A stretch of 13,710 bases of DNA from an uncultured Erysipelotrichaceae bacterium (lineage in GTDB: Bacteria > Bacillota_I > Bacilli_A > Erysipelotrichales > Erysipelotrichaceae): contig ONOV01000225.1 of NCBI GenBank assembly GCA_900319505.1, positions 1-13,710 on the forward strand, in the 5' to 3' direction. The notes beneath the pieces were generated by a model. It saw nothing but the letters and a program-made list of their open reading frames with translations, searched no databases and was not told where the DNA came from. Every line of letters begins with the position of its first letter. Position 1 is the stretch's first letter. Positions 1 through 8,490 of the stretch are shown piece by piece. Position numbers and translations under genes: made by a program.

Positions 1-1
1 A

Positions 2-521
2 ATCAGCTATGTCACAATTTACCGTGCAATCTATTCAGGAGTGTTCAATGAACCAGGTCTATCTCACGGAAACAGAGGAGCCGTCCGGGAGACTGGAAAG
101 GAGATACGATTGCCAATGTAACAGGAAAAGCCTGTATTGTTACGCTGGTGGATCGGAAAAGCAGATGAGAAAAAGGCTGATCCAGTCAATAAAGTAATGA
201 TTCGAGATCTGAAGGATCAGCCTTTGAAATCAATCACTCCGGAGCGAGGAAAGGAATTCAGTAAGCACAGCGAAGTGACTGCGTCACCTGATGATGTGCA
301 ATTCTACTTTCCCCGTCCGCATCATCTCTTGGCAAAGAGGCACGGACGAAAATACAAATGGCCTTCTCAGAGAATACTTTCCGAAAGGGAAAGATTTGAC
401 GGATATTACGGACGACTGCATACAGAGCAGAATTGATGAACTGAATAAACGTCCTCGCAAATGTCATGGATACAAAACGCCGTATGAAGTTTATGATTCA
501 ACATCGCTGCATTTGACTTGA
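2..521 (+). pseudogene. IS30-family transposase remnant, multiply frameshifted, cut by the window edge
   Basis: Pieces of an IS30-type transposase can be read in order but in different frames. Frame 2 from base 2 gives ISYVTIYRAIYSGVFN followed by LSHGNRG. Frame 1 from about 85 gives RPGDWKGDTIA and VTLVDRKSR, ending at a TGA at 172-174. Frame 2 then gives KKADPVNK, ITPERGKEF and VQFYFPRPHH. Frame 3 from about 325 gives SWQRGTDENTNGLLREYFPKG and LNKRPRKCHGYKTPYEV, stopping at 521. This is the IS30 catalytic core (GDWxGDT, the GKEF region, RGTxENTNGLLR). At least three frame changes are needed. The stretch normally between the LSHGNRG and GDWEGDT motifs is missing, and the usual second catalytic Asp (FDNGKEF) reads PERGKEF. 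The N-terminal DNA-binding part lies outside the window. It cannot encode an active enzyme. I see no convincing terminal inverted repeat after the stop. Confidence 0.87.
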
Positions 522-560
522 AATTTCGGGGTATAAAAAGAGAAAAGTTTGCAAAAAAGA

Positions 561-587
561 TTAGCACTCATATTGACAGAGTGACAA
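561..587 (+). promoter_or_regulatory. CIRCE operator 1 (HrcA site), imperfect right arm
   Basis: The left arm TTAGCACTC is at 561-569, followed by a 9-nt spacer and the right arm GAGTGACAA at 579-587. The left arm matches the CIRCE consensus TTAGCACTC-N9-GAGTGCTAA fully and the right arm at 7 of 9 positions. The spacer contains the -35 hexamer of the groES promoter, so bound HrcA should directly block RNA polymerase. Confidence 0.85.
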
Positions 588-600
588 TAGAGGATATAAT
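573..600 (+). promoter_or_regulatory. Sigma-A promoter of groES-groEL
   Basis: The -35 is TTGACA at 573-578 and the -10 is TATAAT at 595-600, separated by 16 bp. Both hexamers match the consensus perfectly. The start of transcription is expected near 606-608, immediately before the second CIRCE element. The -35 is embedded in the first CIRCE. This is a strong, HrcA-repressed housekeeping promoter. Confidence 0.9.
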
Positions 601-608
601 TACAATCG

Positions 609-635
609 TTAGCAATCATAAAACATGAGTGCTAA
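609..635 (+). promoter_or_regulatory. CIRCE operator 2 (HrcA site)
   Basis: The left arm TTAGCAATC is at 609-617, followed by a 9-nt spacer and the perfect right arm GAGTGCTAA at 627-635. The left arm differs from consensus at one base. It covers the predicted start of transcription, so it would be carried in the mRNA leader as an inverted repeat as well as acting as a DNA operator. Confidence 0.93.
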
Positions 636-666
636 GGTAGAAAAGCACAAGGAGGTATGAATCATT

Positions 667-954
667 ATGATTAAGCCATTACAGGATTATGTACTGCTTG
701 AAAAGGTGAAAGAAGAAGAGAAGACAGCCAGCGGTATCGTTCTGACAACAAAAGAAGCCAAGGATGAGCCGAGCCATGGTATTGTGAAGGCTGTCGGTCC
801 TGGCAAGACAGAAGATGGAAAACTTGTTCCGGTTGATCTGAAGGAAGGCCAGGAAGTGATCTATAAGAAATATTCCGGAACAGAAATCAAGGAAGATAAG
901 AAAGAGTATCTGCTGATCAAGGCAGAGGATATTCTCGCTATTGTCGAGAAGTAA
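667..954 (+). CDS. groES: Co-chaperonin GroES (Hsp10)
   Basis: This 95-residue protein is the normal length for GroES, the heptameric lid that caps the GroEL folding chamber in the cytoplasm. The start MIKPLQDYVLLEK matches the family pattern IKPLxDRVLVK. SGIVL lies in the mobile-loop region that contacts GroEL, and the C-terminal strand DILAIVE closes the fold. The more common Arg after PLxD is Tyr here. The start is supported by AGGAGG at 650-655, 11 nt before the ATG. An ATG at 657 is too close to that site and opens only a five-codon frame overlapping the start. groEL follows after 31 nt in the same transcript. Expression is expected to be heat-induced through the two upstream CIRCE sites. 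Confidence 0.97.
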   Translation: MIKPLQDYVLLEKVKEEEKTASGIVLTTKEAKDEPSHGIVKAVGPGKTEDGKLVPVDLKEGQEVIYKKYSGTEIKEDKKEYLLIKAEDILAIVEK

Positions 955-979
955 GCATAGAGAAAGAGAAAAGGAGTGA

Positions 980-2596
<1,617 letters not shown>

Positions 2597-2620
2597 TGCA
2601 ATAGCTCCATTCCCCTTTCA

Positions 2621-2652
2621 GGGATCCCCGTTAAAAATGGGGATTCCTTTTT
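2621..2652 (+). terminator. Intrinsic terminator of groESL
   Basis: GGGATCCCC (2621-2629) pairs with GGGGATTCC (2639-2647) across a 9-nt loop, with one G-T wobble. A T-rich run follows at 2648-2657. It lies 25 nt after the groEL stop. Confidence 0.88.
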
Positions 2653-2665
2653 GTTTTCTAAACGC

Positions 2666-2708
2666 TTTCTTAAGAAAACAGACGGTCATTCCATTTTTAA
2701 GGTAAAAT
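2666..2708 (+). promoter_or_regulatory. Possible promoter and palindrome before the membrane-protein gene
   Basis: A perfect 12-bp palindrome TTTCTTAAGAAA lies at 2666-2677. A -10-like TAAAAT is at 2703-2708. No good -35 is visible at the right distance. The gene after the groEL terminator needs its own promoter, and this is the best candidate, but the case is weak. Confidence 0.25.
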
Positions 2709-2730
2709 GAAGTACATGCTGAGGTAAAAC

Positions 2731-4311
2731 ATGACACAGACTTTGATTGTGACTTTATTTGCTGTTCTGTTCGCTCTTGGGGCAGAGGGCACAGGTGCTT
2801 TTGTGCGGAAATTACTGAAGAGCGATGCGGATGGCTTTGCCGGACCTTTAGGCATGGCTGTGCTTTTCTGTGTACTTGAAATACTGTACATTCCGTCTCT
2901 TGTTTTTCATGCCTCCATACGCTATGGCGGCATTGTGACGCTGATTGTGGCAGCGGCTTCTTTATGCATGTGTTATTTTCTGAAGGAACAGAAGGGGAAG
3001 ATCCACTGGATTGATGTCATCGGTACGGCCGGGACCATTGTGCTGTTCCTTTTGATTCAGCATCAGCTGCATATTGTGTATGACGGGGAAGAGTTCCGTG
3101 AAATTGTCAGCAGCGCTTCTATGGCAAGAGTGGATCTTGGCCGGTATGGATTACAGGGCTATGATCTATTGGCATCGGTACTTGTCAGATGGACGGATCC
3201 GGACTTCATGGTTGGATTTCTGAGTATTGTGTATCATCTTTTCTTTGCCGAAATGAGCATGAATATTATCCGGCTGTTTCACTTACGCAATAAGTGGTTT
3301 GCCTTTACGCTGTCCTGTTATGCTTTATATATGGCGGCGTTCAACAGCTGGCAGATTGCAGAAAGCTATGCCGGCTATATCTGGCGGCCGATGATGATTT
3401 CCCTGATGATGTATCAGACGTTCTGCTGGCTGAAGGGAAAGAACGAATGGGAAAAGTATGAGCTGATGTTCTATGAAGGGGCAGGCATGTTTGTCAGCGG
3501 CGGCTTCGGCATGATCATGATGGAGCTGCTGTACTGTCTGGCGGCCTGGCTGTTCTATAAGAAGAAGATCAGATCTCTTTTTGATATGACAACGCTTGTG
3601 GCGCCATGGGTGATCTACGGGAGTATGCAGCTGATGCGCATACGCGCATGGATCGGTTTTCTCTTGCCTGGTGTCTATTTTGTCTTTCTAGTGGTGCGCT
3701 ATCGCAAAAAACCGAGAAGAGTATTGCGCAGAGCAGAGGATTATATGCTGGAACATGCGGTGAAGATCATGTACATCATCATTCCTTCTGCTGTTCTTGT
3801 TCTGAATGTACTGCTGTTATTTGTGAAGAAGGATGTACTTGTTTCCTTATCGGCATATAAGCTTTATTTTCAGGAAGAACCGCTGAGGAGCTTTTTCTTC
3901 ATGGATGGCAGCTATGTCTCCTATCTATTGGATTTCTTCCGCTGGGGCGGGCTGATCATCCTGATGTTTACGGCAAAGGATGACAATGAGAAACAGCTGC
4001 GATCCATGTATCTTCTGTTTCTGATTCTGTTTGTCAATCCGCTTTCCATGGGGCTCATGGCCAGAATGTCCAGTATTTCCGTCTATTCCTATTCCTTTGA
4101 AGTGCTGTTCAATCCGTTTACGGATCTGTGTCTTTTCATCATGATCTACCGCATGTTTGCCTGGCAGCCGCTGGGCCAGTGGGTATTGGAATTTGCCCTG
4201 CTGTTTTCGGCTGTTTTTTCACATGTCGGATCATTTGCCGGACGTCCATCCGGACTCTATACGGATCTTGTCCAGCAGGCGCGCATCATTGAGACAAATA
4301 CCGAGAAGTGA
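2731..4311 (+). CDS. Polytopic membrane protein of unknown function (possibly GT-C-like)
   Basis: I do not recognise this 526-residue protein with confidence. It is very hydrophobic, with roughly 12-15 membrane segments: for example residues 4-22, 40-57, 67-85, 97-113, a group between 158 and 275, then 283-327, 350-372, 405-470 and 480-500. Between the early and middle segments is a non-membrane stretch with YDGEEFREIVSSASM, an acidic loop in a place where GT-C glycosyltransferases often carry catalytic acids. Near the C-terminus is LFVNPLSMGLMARMSS, then FNPFTDLCLF. The general plan (N-terminal helices, an acidic extracellular loop, a late NPL segment) reminds me of DUF6077-type proteins, but this is only a resemblance. 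The start has GAGG about 6 nt upstream. A family 2 glycosyltransferase begins 30 nt downstream, which suggests a joint role in a surface glycan or glycolipid. Transporter, flippase or polymerase functions are not excluded. Confidence 0.75.
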   Translation: MTQTLIVTLFAVLFALGAEGTGAFVRKLLKSDADGFAGPLGMAVLFCVLEILYIPSLVFHASIRYGGIVTLIVAAASLCMCYFLKEQKGKIHWIDVIGTAGTIVLFLLIQHQLHIVYDGEEFREIVSSASMARVDLGRYGLQGYDLLASVLVRWTDPDFMVGFLSIVYHLFFAEMSMNIIRLFHLRNKWFAFTLSCYALYMAAFNSWQIAESYAGYIWRPMMISLMMYQTFCWLKGKNEWEKYELMFYEGAGMFVSGGFGMIMMELLYCLAAWLFYKKKIRSLFDMTTLVAPWVIYGSMQLMRIRAWIGFLLPGVYFVFLVVRYRKKPRRVLRRAEDYMLEHAVKIMYIIIPSAVLVLNVLLLFVKKDVLVSLSAYKLYFQEEPLRSFFFMDGSYVSYLLDFFRWGGLIILMFTAKDDNEKQLRSMYLLFLILFVNPLSMGLMARMSSISVYSYSFEVLFNPFTDLCLFIMIYRMFAWQPLGQWVLEFALLFSAVFSHVGSFAGRPSGLYTDLVQQARIIETNTEK

Positions 4312-4313
4312 GA

Positions 4314-4334
4314 TGCTATAATGGTGTCAGGAGG
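4314..4334 (+). promoter_or_regulatory. Candidate extended -10 plus ribosome binding site for the glycosyltransferase
   Basis: TGCTATAAT at 4314-4322 is a perfect extended -10 (TGnTATAAT) placed just after the stop of the upstream gene. AGGAGG follows at 4329-4334, and the ATG at 4342 comes after a 7-nt gap. There is no good -35 at 16-18 bp; TTGAGA at 4289-4294 is 22 bp away. If used, transcription would begin almost at the Shine-Dalgarno sequence. The Shine-Dalgarno placement decides the start at 4342. Confidence 0.45.
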
Positions 4335-4341
4335 TACGTAT

Positions 4342-5376
4342 ATGACTGACGTTACCGTTATTGTTCCGGTTTATAATGGAGAAAATTATCTGAGAGGCTG
4401 CTTTGATGCCCTGCTGAAGCAGGACTGCAGGAGTTTTGAAGTACTTGTTGTCAACGATGGCTCTACAGACCATTCCCAGATTGTTATTGATGAATATCTC
4501 AGAAAAGCCCCGTCTCTTTTCCGCTGCATCCGCAAGGCCAACGGCGGCTATGGCTCGGCTATCCGTACCGGGGTCAGGGCATGCCACAGTGATTATTTCA
4601 TGATCTGTGATGCGGATGATATGATTGAACCCAGGGGTGTTTCCACGCTTCTGTCCATGGCCCGCATGAGCGGGGCGGATATTGTCGTAGGAGCCCGCAT
4701 GGACCAGCAGGGAATGAGCGGCAGTCTGATCTATGACCCGTGTTATGATAAGAAACGGGTTTCGCTCAAATGTGCTGATGTCTATCACCGTGAGGATGAG
4801 GACTACCGTGATCTTTTCCTGATTGATCCCCGCTCCCAATCAAAGCTGTACCGCCGTAAGATCACGGAGGCATTCCGCTATCCTTCCAAAGTAGGCTATG
4901 CGGATCATATTCTGTTCTACCTGTCGCTTCTCAAGGCGGAGAAGGTTATTTATACGGATGCGCCTTTATCCGTATACCGGGCCAGACAGCTTGAGAATGC
5001 GGATGATCGCTGTGCCCAGCTTTCCGGTCATATTCTGGCCTATAAGAGAATGCTGACACAGGCGGAAAATATGTCCCATGTTCCGGACAGGTTCTACGGC
5101 ATGATGTATCTGATGTTCAATGAAATGACAGATGCGATCGCAAAGGAAGAAATACCGGCGGAAGAGAAGAAGAATCTGATGCGCTCTTTGAAGCAGTATC
5201 TGCTGCGGCTTGTACCGCATGCCAGGGCGATCCGTTCTTCCCTTGGGGAAGGCGATCAGACGCTGAGCGAAAGAATCCGGATGGAAGCACTGTTTGTCAA
5301 GGCATCAAGAAATGCGGTCTATGCTATTGTTGCCGGCAGTGTTGCCAGTGATAAGAAAGAGAAAGAAGAAGAATGA
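4342..5376 (+). CDS. Family 2 (GT-A) glycosyltransferase
   Basis: This 344-residue cytoplasmic enzyme probably transfers a sugar from a nucleotide-sugar donor to a glycan or lipid acceptor; neither substrate can be read from the sequence. The GT2 core is clear: VTVIVPVYNGENYL at residues 4-17, the nucleotide-binding VVNDGSTD at 36-43, KANGGYGSAIRTG at 65-77 and the metal-binding DADD at 90-93. The second half is charged and largely helical, without a convincing membrane anchor, so membrane attachment would need a partner. An in-frame ATG at 4321 exists, but it overlaps the -10-like TATAAT and has no ribosome site. The ATG at 4342 has AGGAGG at ideal distance and starts directly on the GT2 fold. 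Its end overlaps the next gene in ATGA (5373-5376), which implies translational coupling. The polytopic membrane protein lies just upstream. Confidence 0.9.
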   Translation: MTDVTVIVPVYNGENYLRGCFDALLKQDCRSFEVLVVNDGSTDHSQIVIDEYLRKAPSLFRCIRKANGGYGSAIRTGVRACHSDYFMICDADDMIEPRGVSTLLSMARMSGADIVVGARMDQQGMSGSLIYDPCYDKKRVSLKCADVYHREDEDYRDLFLIDPRSQSKLYRRKITEAFRYPSKVGYADHILFYLSLLKAEKVIYTDAPLSVYRARQLENADDRCAQLSGHILAYKRMLTQAENMSHVPDRFYGMMYLMFNEMTDAIAKEEIPAEEKKNLMRSLKQYLLRLVPHARAIRSSLGEGDQTLSERIRMEALFVKASRNAVYAIVAGSVASDKKEKEEE

Positions 5377-6752
5377 AAGAAAAGTATGATGCCGTTATCA
5401 TCGGCGGAGGCATCGGGGGACTGATGTGCGCCGTAAGGCTGAGTGAAAAAAGAAAAGATCTGAGCATTCTGATCCTGGAAAGAGGAAAGGATCTGGAAAA
5501 CAGGGCCTGTCCGATTCTGAAAGGCAAGACAGCAAGATGTCTGAAGTGCAATCCCTGTGCCATCATGGAAGGCATGGCCGGGGCAGGGGCATTCTCTGAT
5601 GGCAAATACAACATCACCACGGAATACGGCGGGTGGCTGCCGCAGGTCATGGATGAAAAGAAAGTGCTGGATTACATCCATCAGGCAGATGATATCCTCA
5701 TGCGCAATGGTGCCGACAATGAAGTCTATCATCCGGACAATGAACTCAAGGCAGAGTGTCTGAAGTATGATCTGCATATGCAGCAGGCCGAGGTGAAGCA
5801 TCTGGGCACGGATGCCAATTACGGGACAATGCTGAATCTGATCCATTCTCTTGACGGCAGGGTTGACATTGTTACCCAGGCTGTTGTAAGTGATGTGGAA
5901 AAGGGCAGTCATGTGGTTCATTTCACTAAGGCAAATGAAGAACATACGGTTACCGGTGAAAAGGTTATCTTTGCCGTGGGCCGTATCGGCAACCGCATGT
6001 TCCAGAACTGGTGTGACCATAACGGTGTGCCGTGCACCAACAACCAGGTGGATATCGGGGTCAGAGTAGAGCTTCCCTATGAGATCTGGGAACCGTTCTC
6101 TTCCCGTATCTATGAACCGAAGATCTATTACAAATCAGGTCATTACGGTGATATGACCCGTATGTTCTGCTTCAATGAAAGAGGCTATGTCGTCACTGAG
6201 AATTCCGATGGTGTTCTGACGGTCAACGGACATTCTTATAAAGACAAGGCAAAGCAGTCCGGCAACTCCAACTTTGCACTTCTCTCTTCTACCAACTTCA
6301 CCGAACCGTTCCATGAGCCGGTTGCCTATGCCCGTGATATTGCGGCTCTGGCCAATAAGATCTCAGGCGGCTATGTACTGGTACAGAGACTGGGTGATCT
6401 TGAAAAGGGACAGCGTACAACCCCGGAAAGACTGCGCAAGAGCTCTGTCAGACCGACGCTGGAAGCAGTGCCGGGCGATCTGTCTCTGTGTATGCCGAAG
6501 CGCCAGCTCGACAATATCGTTGAAACACTCCATGCCCTGGATAAAGTGGCACCAGGTACAGCCAACTATGATACGCTGCTGTATGGGGTGGAATGCAAGT
6601 ACTACAGTGCCCGTCCGGCCGCAAAGGACTTTGAGCTGGAAGGTGCACCTGACATCTATGCCCTGGGTGATGGGGCCGGCTTTACCAGAAGCCTTGCCCA
6701 GGCAGCTGCCAACGGCCTGGCCGTAGGCGACATTCTGGCCGAAAAGATATAA
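5373..6752 (+). CDS. FAD-dependent dehydrogenase, COG2509 type
   Basis: The 459-residue protein begins with an FAD/NAD-binding Rossmann motif, VIIGGGIGGL (GGGIGG at 11-16), with the ribose-binding acid in LILERG near residue 36. It ends with the matching IYALGDGAGFTRSLAQAAANGLAVGDIL, the second flavin contact. Between residues 44 and 78 lies the COG2509 signature: RACP, then a cysteine-rich CLKCNPC, then GMAGAGAFSDGK. Cysteines 46, 56, 59 and 62 could hold a metal or an iron-sulfur cluster. The family consists of uncharacterised soluble flavoproteins, so the substrate is unknown. The start overlaps the stop of the glycosyltransferase by 4 nt, and only a weak purine-rich ribosome site is seen, so translation is probably coupled. 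A hairpin lies 9 nt after the stop. A link to the neighbouring glycosyltransferase is possible but not shown. Confidence 0.9.
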   Translation: MKEKYDAVIIGGGIGGLMCAVRLSEKRKDLSILILERGKDLENRACPILKGKTARCLKCNPCAIMEGMAGAGAFSDGKYNITTEYGGWLPQVMDEKKVLDYIHQADDILMRNGADNEVYHPDNELKAECLKYDLHMQQAEVKHLGTDANYGTMLNLIHSLDGRVDIVTQAVVSDVEKGSHVVHFTKANEEHTVTGEKVIFAVGRIGNRMFQNWCDHNGVPCTNNQVDIGVRVELPYEIWEPFSSRIYEPKIYYKSGHYGDMTRMFCFNERGYVVTENSDGVLTVNGHSYKDKAKQSGNSNFALLSSTNFTEPFHEPVAYARDIAALANKISGGYVLVQRLGDLEKGQRTTPERLRKSSVRPTLEAVPGDLSLCMPKRQLDNIVETLHALDKVAPGTANYDTLLYGVECKYYSARPAAKDFELEGAPDIYALGDGAGFTRSLAQAAANGLAVGDILAEKI

Positions 6753-6761
6753 GTCAATCGG

Positions 6762-6790
6762 GACACATTGGAAAAAATCCAGTGTGTCTT
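6762..6790 (+). terminator. Hairpin after the flavoprotein gene, probable terminator
   Basis: GACACATTGGA (6762-6772) pairs with TCCAGTGTGTC (6778-6788) around a five-A loop. The stem is 11 bp with one wobble. The tail is only moderately U-rich (TTCTGTT). It lies directly before the -10-like sequence of the next gene, so it could also be an operator. Confidence 0.65.
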
Positions 6791-6796
6791 CTGTTA

Positions 6797-6813
6797 TATA
6801 ATCGGCATGGAGG
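6797..6813 (+). promoter_or_regulatory. Candidate -10 box plus ribosome binding site for the epimerase gene
   Basis: TATAAT at 6797-6802 is followed after 6 nt by GGAGG at 6809-6813, and then by ATG at 6821 after 7 nt. No consensus -35 exists at the right distance, because that position falls inside the preceding hairpin. The same arrangement, including GGCATGGAGG, is seen before thioredoxin. The ribosome site fixes the start at 6821, not the GTG at 6782. Confidence 0.5.
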
Positions 6814-6820
6814 AATTAAT

Positions 6821-7648
6821 ATGTCATCTTATATCATTCAGAATGAAAAAGTGCTTGTGGAAGTGGACGAGCACGCCAGTGAAATTCATTCTTTCAAAGA
6901 TCTGGAAACAGGCATTGAGTACATGTGGAACGGCAATCCGGCGTACTGGTCCGGCCGCAATCCCACTTTATTCCCGATGGTAGGCAGTACGTATGATAAA
7001 CTGCTGCACATCAAGGGAAAGACATATGCGACCGGCAACCATGGCTTTGCCCGCCACAGTGATTTCACCTGTGTGAAGCACGATGATCATGAAATCGTGA
7101 TGGAATTGAAAGACAGTGAAGAAACTCTGAAACAGTATCCGTATCATTTCACGATGGATATTCATTATGTACTGCAGGATAGAACCCTGACCATCACCTA
7201 TGACATCACAAACGAAAATGAAGAGGGCATGCCGTTCCATTTCGGCCTGCATCCGGCTTTCAATGTGCCGATGGATCAGACAAAGAAGTATGAAGACTAT
7301 CAGCTTGTGTTTGATACACCGCAGAACTTCCTGTGGAAGAAGACAGTCATGAAGGACGAGACAGTGCTGAAGCTCAATCCGGATGTGCTGGCAGATACGA
7401 TTATTATCCATCATCCGCATGGTACAAAGGTATCTTTAACGGATGGCACCCATGGGGTAACAGTGGATTACAGCGCATTTGAATGGCTGGCTTTCTGGAG
7501 CCCGCATGCGCCGTTTGTCTGTATTGAACCATGGCTTTCCCATGCGGATTACGGCCGGGTGGATACTTCTTATGACAAACGGGATGGCACGCATTTTATT
7601 GAAGAGCATGATACGTTCCATGTTTCATATTCTGTTACTGTAAAGTAA
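6821..7648 (+). CDS. Aldose 1-epimerase-family protein (LacX/GalM-like)
   Basis: This 275-residue cytosolic protein belongs to the galactose-mutarotase fold, which interconverts the alpha and beta anomers of sugars or sugar phosphates. The three expected active-site elements are present: His74 in NHGFAR, His144 in FGLHPAF and Glu236 in CIEPW. Arg46 in GRNPTLFPMVG is also a family residue near the N-terminus. The short length and the RNPTLFP start resemble the LacX branch rather than full-length GalM (about 340 residues). The exact sugar cannot be told. The next gene handles glucosamine-6-phosphate, so a hexose or amino-sugar role is reasonable. The start is set by GGAGG 7 nt upstream. There is no hairpin before nagB, so some readthrough from this gene is likely. 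Confidence 0.9.
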   Translation: MSSYIIQNEKVLVEVDEHASEIHSFKDLETGIEYMWNGNPAYWSGRNPTLFPMVGSTYDKLLHIKGKTYATGNHGFARHSDFTCVKHDDHEIVMELKDSEETLKQYPYHFTMDIHYVLQDRTLTITYDITNENEEGMPFHFGLHPAFNVPMDQTKKYEDYQLVFDTPQNFLWKKTVMKDETVLKLNPDVLADTIIIHHPHGTKVSLTDGTHGVTVDYSAFEWLAFWSPHAPFVCIEPWLSHADYGRVDTSYDKRDGTHFIEEHDTFHVSYSVTVK

Positions 7649-7664
7649 ACAGATCTGTGCTAAT
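7635..7664 (+). promoter_or_regulatory. Possible nagB promoter with palindrome
   Basis: TTACTG at 7635-7640 and TGTGCTAAT at 7656-7664 (an extended -10 with GCTAAT) are separated by 18 bp. A perfect palindrome, ACAGATCTGT, lies at 7649-7658 between them and could bind a regulator. Both hexamers are imperfect, so this is tentative. Confidence 0.33.
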
Positions 7665-7697
7665 TTGAAGGTGAACAGAAGAAAAGAGGTATGAATC

Positions 7698-8429
7698 ATG
7701 TTTCATTTAGTCATATGCAGGAATTACGATGAAGTCAGTTCGGAAGCGTTCAAGGTAATGAAAGGTGTCCTGGATCAGAAGAAGGATGCTGTACTGGGTT
7801 TGGCAACAGGCAGCTCTCCGGTCGGTCTTTACAAGAAGATGATTGCGGACCACAAGGCTTCCGGCAGATCCTATCGGGATGTTTCCACCTGGAATCTTGA
7901 TGAGTATGTAGGCCTTGGCAAAGAGGATGAACAGAGCTATTACACTTTCATGCATGAAAATCTCTTTGATGCCATAGATATCAAAGAAGAGAATACGCAC
8001 ATTGAAAACGGTCTGGCCGCAGATCCGGATGCCGAGGCAAAGCGCTATGAAGCTGAGCTGAAGAAGGTGACAGTTGATCTGCAGGTACTTGGCATCGGCT
8101 CGGACGGCCACATTGCCTTCAATGAACCCGGTACACCGTTTGATGCGGAAACCCATGTCACGGATCTGACCGAACAGACAATCTCTGACAATGCCCGTTT
8201 CTTTGACGGCGATAAGAGCAAAGTTCCGACAAGAGCTTTGACCCAGGGTCTGGCTACTGTCATGCGGGCACGCAAAATAGTTCTGATTGCGACCGGTGCC
8301 AACAAGGCAGATGCTGTATATGACATGCTGAAAGGGCCGCTGACAACAGACTGTCCGGCCAGCATTCTGCAGAAGCACAATGATGTTACCGTCATTGTGG
8401 ATGAAGCAGCCGGGGCAAGACTCAGATAA
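7698..8429 (+). CDS. nagB: Glucosamine-6-phosphate deaminase
   Basis: This 243-residue cytosolic enzyme converts glucosamine-6-phosphate to fructose-6-phosphate and ammonia, feeding amino sugars into glycolysis. The phosphate-binding loop is ATGSSPVGLY (residues 36-45). The catalytic Asp68 is in WNLDEYVG, and GIGSDGHIAFNEPG (132-145) supplies Asp136, His138 and Glu143, the equivalents of the E. coli NagB active-site residues. Length matches the compact Gram-positive NagB of about 240 residues, which lacks the longer allosteric C-terminus of E. coli NagB. The start has AGAGG about 7-8 nt upstream; an ATG at 7691 abuts that site and is out of frame. No nagA is visible in the window. The product ends AGARLR, a little unusual but complete. 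Confidence 0.96.
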   Translation: MFHLVICRNYDEVSSEAFKVMKGVLDQKKDAVLGLATGSSPVGLYKKMIADHKASGRSYRDVSTWNLDEYVGLGKEDEQSYYTFMHENLFDAIDIKEENTHIENGLAADPDAEAKRYEAELKKVTVDLQVLGIGSDGHIAFNEPGTPFDAETHVTDLTEQTISDNARFFDGDKSKVPTRALTQGLATVMRARKIVLIATGANKADAVYDMLKGPLTTDCPASILQKHNDVTVIVDEAAGARLR

Positions 8430-8461
8430 AAGCATCCCGGTGGATGTACAGCGGCCGGCTG

Positions 8462-8481
8462 TGGCATAATAGGCATGGAGG
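8462..8481 (+). promoter_or_regulatory. Candidate extended -10 plus ribosome binding site for thioredoxin
   Basis: TGGCATAAT at 8462-8470 is an extended -10 (TGnCATAAT). After 6 nt comes GGAGG at 8477-8481, followed by ATG at 8491. A small inverted repeat, ACAGC/GCTGT, flanks GGCCG just upstream (8448-8462). There is no clear -35. The segment ATAAT-n-GGCATGGAGG is the same as before the epimerase gene. Confidence 0.5.
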
Positions 8482-8490
8482 TAATAAACC

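Noticed and set aside
657..674. Five-codon upstream frame overlapping the groES start
   Set aside because: The ATG is only one base after the ribosome site, too close for initiation. Kept only as part of the shared-leader observation.
2666..2677. Palindrome TTTCTTAAGAAA as a defined operator
   Set aside because: It is perfect but short and AT-rich, with no second copy found and no known regulator to attach; listed only as a weak element.
4321..4341. Upstream ATG at 4321 as glycosyltransferase start
   Set aside because: It lies in the TATAAT-like box, lacks a ribosome site and adds residues before the GT2 fold. The ATG at 4342 has AGGAGG 7 nt upstream.
6274..6726. A 150-codon plus-strand frame inside the flavoprotein gene
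   Set aside because: It overlaps a gene with clear motifs to its C-terminus, and its product is Trp/Arg/Pro-rich in the manner of out-of-frame translation.
6782..6820. GTG at 6782 as start of the epimerase
   Set aside because: It lies in the right arm of the hairpin and would encode a Cys/Leu-rich extension not seen in the family. GGAGG points to 6821.
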